DNA of 21,582 bases from JBHJHK01 sp050330975 (GTDB lineage Bacteria; Pseudomonadota; Gammaproteobacteria; Competibacterales; Competibacteraceae), in assembly GCA_050330975.1 (NCBI GenBank), contig JBHJHK010000301.1:1-21582 (forward strand). Direction: 5' to 3'. A program made the position numbers and the translations under genes. The notes beneath the pieces are model-generated. The model saw nothing but the letters and a program-made list of their open reading frames with translations. It was not told the DNA's origin and did not search any database. This document shows positions 18,410 to 21,582 of this stretch, piece by piece; position 1 is the stretch's first letter; every line of letters begins with the position of its first letter.

Positions 18410-19591
18410 ATGGGACTGCCTTTCACCGTCGCCGAGTACCGCACTCGGCTGGACAAAGTGCGCCAACGCATGGCGGATCGAGGGATAGACCTGTTGCTGG
18501 TATCCGAGCCCAGCAATATCTACTGGCTCACCGGCATCGGCGACTGGTCGTTTTACGTGCCCCAGTTTGCCCTGATCCGGGGGGACGAGACCCAGCCGTG
18601 GTGGATCGGCCGGGCCATGGACGCTCCGGGGGCGCGCTTGAGTGGCTGGATGGACGACGATCGCGTCATCGCCTATCCCGAATACTATATCCATCGCCCT
18701 CGTACCCACCCCAGCGACGCCATTGGGGCCGTCATGGTCGACCGGGGTTGGGGGGGGCTGCGCATTGGCTATGAGTCGGACAGTTATTACTTTTCCCCCA
18801 AATCCCTGGCCCATCTGCAAAAGGCCCTACCCAACGCCACTTTCGTCGACGGCGATTTGTTGGTCAACTGGGCGAGGGCTACCAAGAGCGAGGCGGAGCT
18901 GGCCTATATGCGCCAAGCCGCCACCATCGTCGCCGGCGCCATGGCCGTGGCCCAGGAGCACATCAAACCCGGGGTGCGCCAGTGCGACGCCGTAGGGGAG
19001 ATCTACAAGGCCCAAATCGCCCCAGCCGAGCCCTATGGGGGCGACTTCGCCGCCCTGTGCCCCATGATCTTGGTCGGGGAAAAGGCCTCGACGGCCCACC
19101 CCATCTGGAGCGATGCGCCCTTCGAGGGGGATCAAACCGTAGCCGTGGAGTTGGCGGGGTCCCGCAAACACTATAACTGCGCCCTGGCCCGCACCCTCCA
19201 CTTGGGGGCCAACCCTCCCGCTCCCCTGGTGGATACCGCCAAGGCCGTCGAGGAAGGACTTGAGGCGGTGTTGGCCACCCTCAAAGCCGGCGTCACCGGC
19301 CACGAGGCCCACGCCGCCTGGAACGCCGTCTTGGCGCGCCATGGTCTGACCAAAGAGAGCCGCATCGGCTATGCCATCGGCGTCGGCTTCCCCCCCGATT
19401 GGGGCGAGCACACCATCAGCCTACGGGCCGGGGAAATCCACCCCCTCGAGACCGACACCACCTTGCACATCATGCTGGGAATGTGGATGGACGGCTGGGG
19501 GATGGCGATGTCGGAGACGGTGCGCATAACCCCCACGGGGGTGGAATGTCTGACCCAGTTTCCCCGGGAGTTACACGTCAAAGGCCGTTGA
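18410..19591 (+). CDS. doeA: M24-family hydrolase, ectoine hydrolase (DoeA)-like
   Basis: The 393-residue protein matches ectoine hydrolase of the M24 (creatinase/prolidase-fold) family more closely than Xaa-Pro peptidases. DoeA opens the ectoine ring to N-acetyl-2,4-diaminobutyrate. Shared landmarks are the N-terminal LPFTVAEYRTRLDKVRQRMADRGID, SEPSNIYWLTG and WSFYVPQ, VNWARATKSEAELAYMR (near residues 158-174), GGDFAALCPM, and the strongly diagnostic FPPDWGEHTISLR near 330. The C-terminus HIMLGMWMDGWGMAMSETVRI completes the pita-bread fold. ATG 18410 follows AAAGGAAA at a good distance. Other ectoine-degradation genes (doeB, doeC, doeD, doeX) are not in the window. Another M24 amidohydrolase specificity remains possible. 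Confidence 0.72.
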   Translation: MGLPFTVAEYRTRLDKVRQRMADRGIDLLLVSEPSNIYWLTGIGDWSFYVPQFALIRGDETQPWWIGRAMDAPGARLSGWMDDDRVIAYPEYYIHRPRTHPSDAIGAVMVDRGWGGLRIGYESDSYYFSPKSLAHLQKALPNATFVDGDLLVNWARATKSEAELAYMRQAATIVAGAMAVAQEHIKPGVRQCDAVGEIYKAQIAPAEPYGGDFAALCPMILVGEKASTAHPIWSDAPFEGDQTVAVELAGSRKHYNCALARTLHLGANPPAPLVDTAKAVEEGLEAVLATLKAGVTGHEAHAAWNAVLARHGLTKESRIGYAIGVGFPPDWGEHTISLRAGEIHPLETDTTLHIMLGMWMDGWGMAMSETVRITPTGVECLTQFPRELHVKGR

Positions 19592-19613
19592 AGCCCTCTC
19601 GCCTCAACGGCCT
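19582..19613 (+). terminator. Ten-base-pair hairpin at the end of the doeA-like gene
   Basis: AGGCCGTTGA (19582-19591, including the TGA stop) is perfectly complementary to TCAACGGCCT (19604-19613) with a 12-base loop. It is stable and placed as a terminator would be, but no T-run follows it, so it may instead protect the 3' end. Confidence 0.45.
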
Positions 19614-19724
19614 CGATTCGGGGAAACCCATCCCAAGACTTCTTGATACCCCAGCGGTGATCGGGGGGAGAAAGCGATCGGGGGTAGGCGATACGCCTTC
19701 TCCCGCTGGAGTCGCCAATGGGCC

Positions 19725-19744
19725 ATTAATGCTTATTAATGCTT
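19725..19744. repeat. Tandem duplication of ATTAATGCTT
   Basis: Two perfect adjacent copies of the decamer (19725-19734, 19735-19744), followed by ATT. On the minus strand the second copy spans the TAA stop of the 101-residue ORF. A target-site duplication or replication slippage could have made it. Confidence 0.8.
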
Positions 19745-20041
19745 ATTGTGAAAGTTGTTTTGGATGACACTAGGGTCAGCCCCAACGGGTACCCGGTCGC
19801 TGGCGTTACCCGATCCCGGAAATTGCGGTATGGGGGAGAGGTTATCGAGGATGTTCTGGATCATCCCTCGGACTGAATCTGTAAAGAGATTATCCAAACC
19901 GATGGGAGAGAATGCCGATGCCATAGGTGAAGAAAGAGCAACTGCGAAGCTATCGCCCATACCACTATTTAATGCTCTCGCTTGAGTTTGATGGGTGATG
20001 TTGCTATCGAAAGTGGTATTGGTGTTGAGTTCTATGGTCAT
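19736..20041 (-). CDS. Hypothetical protein of 101 residues (weakly supported)
   Basis: I do not recognise this protein. It begins MTIELNTNTTFDSNITHQTQ, a polar Thr/Asn-rich N-terminus without a signal peptide. A moderately hydrophobic middle follows (SFAVALSSPMASAFSPIGLDNLF, about residues 31-53), then a possible amphipathic helix DSVRGMIQNILDNL and a polar tail ending in NNFHNKH. No cysteine, coiled coil or clear transmembrane helix is present. ATG 20041 has only a weak GAGA upstream. It lies alone in the AT-rich island, on the same strand as cobJ but downstream of it and separated by 284 bases. Its codon use is much more AT-rich than its neighbours. The ORF could be spurious; a small acquired gene is the alternative. 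Confidence 0.4.
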   Translation of the reverse strand: MTIELNTNTTFDSNITHQTQARALNSGMGDSFAVALSSPMASAFSPIGLDNLFTDSVRGMIQNILDNLSPIPQFPGSGNASDRVPVGADPSVIQNNFHNKH

Positions 20042-20325
20042 GGTGATTGTCTCGCAGTGTCATATTGGTAATTGATTGTTTTTTCTGCTGAATAGATATG
20101 GGTTGCTTCTCAAAAAACATCGGTTTTGAAATGCACCGATATGTGCTCAACGATTGGAAATTTAGCAGATGCTCTTTGAGCTGCGCAAGGGTTTTGCGTT
20201 GATAAACAAGGCTCTTTGGAATTGATAAGTAGGCCTCATTTTTGTCGTGTCTAGTTCAACAAAGATGGCATTTTGGTATTGCCTTTACACCATGGAAGAA
20301 TTGGGAGCCCTAGAGGTCAGGGGGG

Positions 20326-21075
20326 CTAGGGGGGGGGTTGGTAACCTCGGGGCGTGTAGAGCCACGGCCCCCAAACCCGAGTCTCGGCGCTCCCCACCAA
20401 CACCAAGGTCAACATATCCACCGCCTCCACCGCCAGTTCCCCCAGGGTGGTGAGTTGCAGCGTCTCCCCCGGGCGGGTGACGTTGCGGGCGATGATCGTT
20501 GGGGTGTCCGTGGGGCGATAACCCAACAGAATTTCCCTGGCCCGGGGCAGTTGCCAGCGCCGCCGCTGGGACACCGGGTTGTAGAACGCCACAGCGAAGT
20601 CCCCCTGCCCGGCGGCGTCGATGCGCCTTTCGATGGTGGTCCACGGCAGCAGGCAATCCGACAGGGAAATGGCGCAGAAATCACAGGCCAGGGGGGCCCC
20701 CACCTTAGCGGCCACCGCCTGGAGGGCCGAGATGCCGGGGATCACCTGGACCTCCACGCCCTCCCACCCCGCACCTGGGGCCGTGGCCAGCTGCTCAAAC
20801 ACCACCGTGGCCATGGCGTAGATGCCGGGGTCGCCGCTGGAGAGCAAGGCCGTGGGCTTGCCCGCCGCCGCCAAGTCCAGCGCCAGGCGAGCCCGGGGGA
20901 TCTCCTCCCCCAGGGGTAGATCCCGGCAGTCTTTGCCCACCAGTAGGTCCTGGACTTGGGCCAGGTAGGGGCCATAGCCCACGGCGCAGTGGGACGTGCC
21001 CAGAGCTCTGGTGGCCGCCGGAGTGAGATGCTCTCGGCCTCCGGGGCCAAGGCCAACGATGTAAAGGGGCGTCAC
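20326..21075 (-). CDS. cobJ: Precorrin-3B C17-methyltransferase (CobJ/CbiH)
   Basis: An S-adenosylmethionine-dependent tetrapyrrole methylase that methylates C17 and contracts the corrin ring in cobalamin synthesis. The 249-residue product opens with YIVGLGPGG (the first SAM-binding loop) and has SSGDPGIYAMA, then VIPGISALQAVAAKVGAPLACDFCAISLSD and the C17-type FAVAFYNPVSQRR. The TIIARNVTRPGE segment follows, and the ending matches the family. GTG 21075 gives the standard N-terminus; ATG 21159 would add about 28 residues overlapping cbiG. It starts four bases after the cbiG stop, and GGGAGG lies about 12 bases before it, so cbiG and cobJ are one transcript. With cbiD and cbiG in the window, the CbiH (cobalt) function is the more likely one. 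Confidence 0.92.
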   Translation of the reverse strand: MTPLYIVGLGPGGREHLTPAATRALGTSHCAVGYGPYLAQVQDLLVGKDCRDLPLGEEIPRARLALDLAAAGKPTALLSSGDPGIYAMATVVFEQLATAPGAGWEGVEVQVIPGISALQAVAAKVGAPLACDFCAISLSDCLLPWTTIERRIDAAGQGDFAVAFYNPVSQRRRWQLPRAREILLGYRPTDTPTIIARNVTRPGETLQLTTLGELAVEAVDMLTLVLVGSAETRVWGPWLYTPRGYQPPP

Positions 21076-21079
21076 TGGC

Positions 21080-21582
21080 TCAGCGTGCCTCCCTGGGTGG
21101 TAAAGTGGATTCGGGCTCATCCCCATCCCGGTAGGCCCGGGCCAAGGCCACGGTGGCATGGGCGTTCTTGCGCTTGGGGAGCAATAGCTCGGCGGTGTCC
21201 CCCGTCAGGGCCTCGGCGTGGGCCAAGGCCGCTCCTTCGGCGACTCCGTAACAGCCCACGGCCTGAAATACCACCTCAGAGGGGTCGGTCAGGCGGGAGT
21301 GGTAGCGATTTAACGCTTGGGCTGAATACCACCCCACGGGGACGTTGAGATGCTCGGCCAAGGCGAGGAGGCCCCCCTCGTCGCCCTTGAGGTCGATGCT
21401 CGCCACGGCGGCTAGATCCCTTTGCCCCAGGCCCACCTCGGCCAAGGCCCGATCCAGCAAATCCCCCAGTGTCTCGACGCCACACCCCCTGGCACAACCC
21501 AAACCCGCCACATGGACGGGGTGGGTGTAGGGCCTGGCCCCGGTGACCACGCAAACCCCCCCCGTGGCCCGGGCCAACCGTT
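21080..21582 (-). CDS. cbiG: CbiG, cobalt-precorrin-5A hydrolase, C-terminal part (5' end outside window)
   Basis: CbiG opens the delta-lactone of cobalt-precorrin-5A and releases acetaldehyde, a step specific to the anaerobic pathway. About 167 codons are visible, and the frame stays open to the window edge. The conserved C-terminal domain is present, with VAGLGCARGCGVETLGDLLDRAL, VASIDLKGDEGGLLALAEHLNVPV, YSAQALNRY and VGCYGVAEGAALAHA. The family's N-terminal and middle domains must lie beyond 21582. A TTG at 21577 could start a shorter protein, but the domain boundary suggests truncation by the window. The terminal segment KRKNAHATVALAR is typical. It is immediately followed by cobJ. Confidence 0.88.
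   Translation of the reverse strand, partial: RLARATGGVCVVTGARPYTHPVHVAGLGCARGCGVETLGDLLDRALAEVGLGQRDLAAVASIDLKGDEGGLLALAEHLNVPVGWYSAQALNRYHSRLTDPSEVVFQAVGCYGVAEGAALAHAEALTGDTAELLLPKRKNAHATVALARAYRDGDEPESTLPPREAR

Larger units (their letters stand above)
19592..20325. other. AT-rich intergenic island
   Basis: About 730 bases with clearly lower GC than the rest of the window, especially 19720-20290. Besides the weak minus-strand ORF at 19736-20041, it holds GATCGGGGG twice (19659-19667 and 19676-19684, 17 bases apart) and a tandem ATTAATGCTT pair. An ATCGGT/ACCGAT inverted repeat with a ten-base loop lies near 20120-20145. The part from 20042 to 20325 shows no gene I can support. The composition suggests recently acquired or relaxed sequence. 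Confidence 0.6.

Overview
The window is about 21.6 kb of very GC-rich chromosomal DNA from a gammaproteobacterium. The best taxonomic marker is the minus-strand run lptM-lysA-dapF-DUF484-xerC, a gene order characteristic of Gammaproteobacteria. A cytochrome c4 gene divergent from engB and the pip-dtd pair agree with this. An ectoine-hydrolase-like gene suggests, without proving, a saline habitat. G and C homopolymers of 6 to 9 bases are common, even inside intact genes. No rRNA, tRNA, CRISPR array, insertion sequence or prophage was recognised.

Layout. 1-1150: cbiD of anaerobic cobalamin synthesis, whose start is unresolved. 1256-2904: purE-purK, the two-enzyme route to CAIR. 3002-5484: a promoter-led pair, NADP-type isocitrate dehydrogenase carrying a C-terminal CBS pair, then rsuA. 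5558-6721: an MscS-type channel. 6705-8143 (minus): a proline iminopeptidase homologue that has lost its nucleophile and its histidine, then dtd. 8203-8907: a DciA-type (DUF721) protein. 8956-9642 (minus): cytochrome c4. 9836-10567: engB, overlapping the 3' end of xerC. 10386-14507 (minus): lptM-lysA-dapF-DUF484-xerC, with GTGA overlaps at two of its junctions. 14581-15261: a serine carboxylesterase. 15282-15833 (minus): a DUF924 protein. 15872-17812: the ABC-F ATPase Uup. 17813-18409: an intergenic stretch with a REP-like hairpin, an AT-rich palindrome and a 47-codon Phd/YefM antitoxin remnant. 18410-19591: a DoeA-type ectoine hydrolase. 19592-20325: an AT-rich island with one weakly supported 101-residue gene. 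20326-21582 (minus): cobJ and the 3' part of cbiG, so corrin-ring genes lie at both ends of the window.

Most of the content is core metabolism and housekeeping: purines, TCA cycle, lysine and peptidoglycan precursors, chromosome dimer resolution, ribosome assembly, tRNA proofreading and outer-membrane assembly. The points most worth following up are the isocitrate dehydrogenase-CBS fusion, which suggests allosteric nucleotide sensing at a TCA branch point, and the catalytically stripped iminopeptidase kept next to dtd. Smaller points are the direct repeat in the cytochrome c4 promoter, the engB/xerC tail overlap and the accessory-looking DNA around the ectoine hydrolase gene. No convincing new multi-gene defence or mobile system was found.
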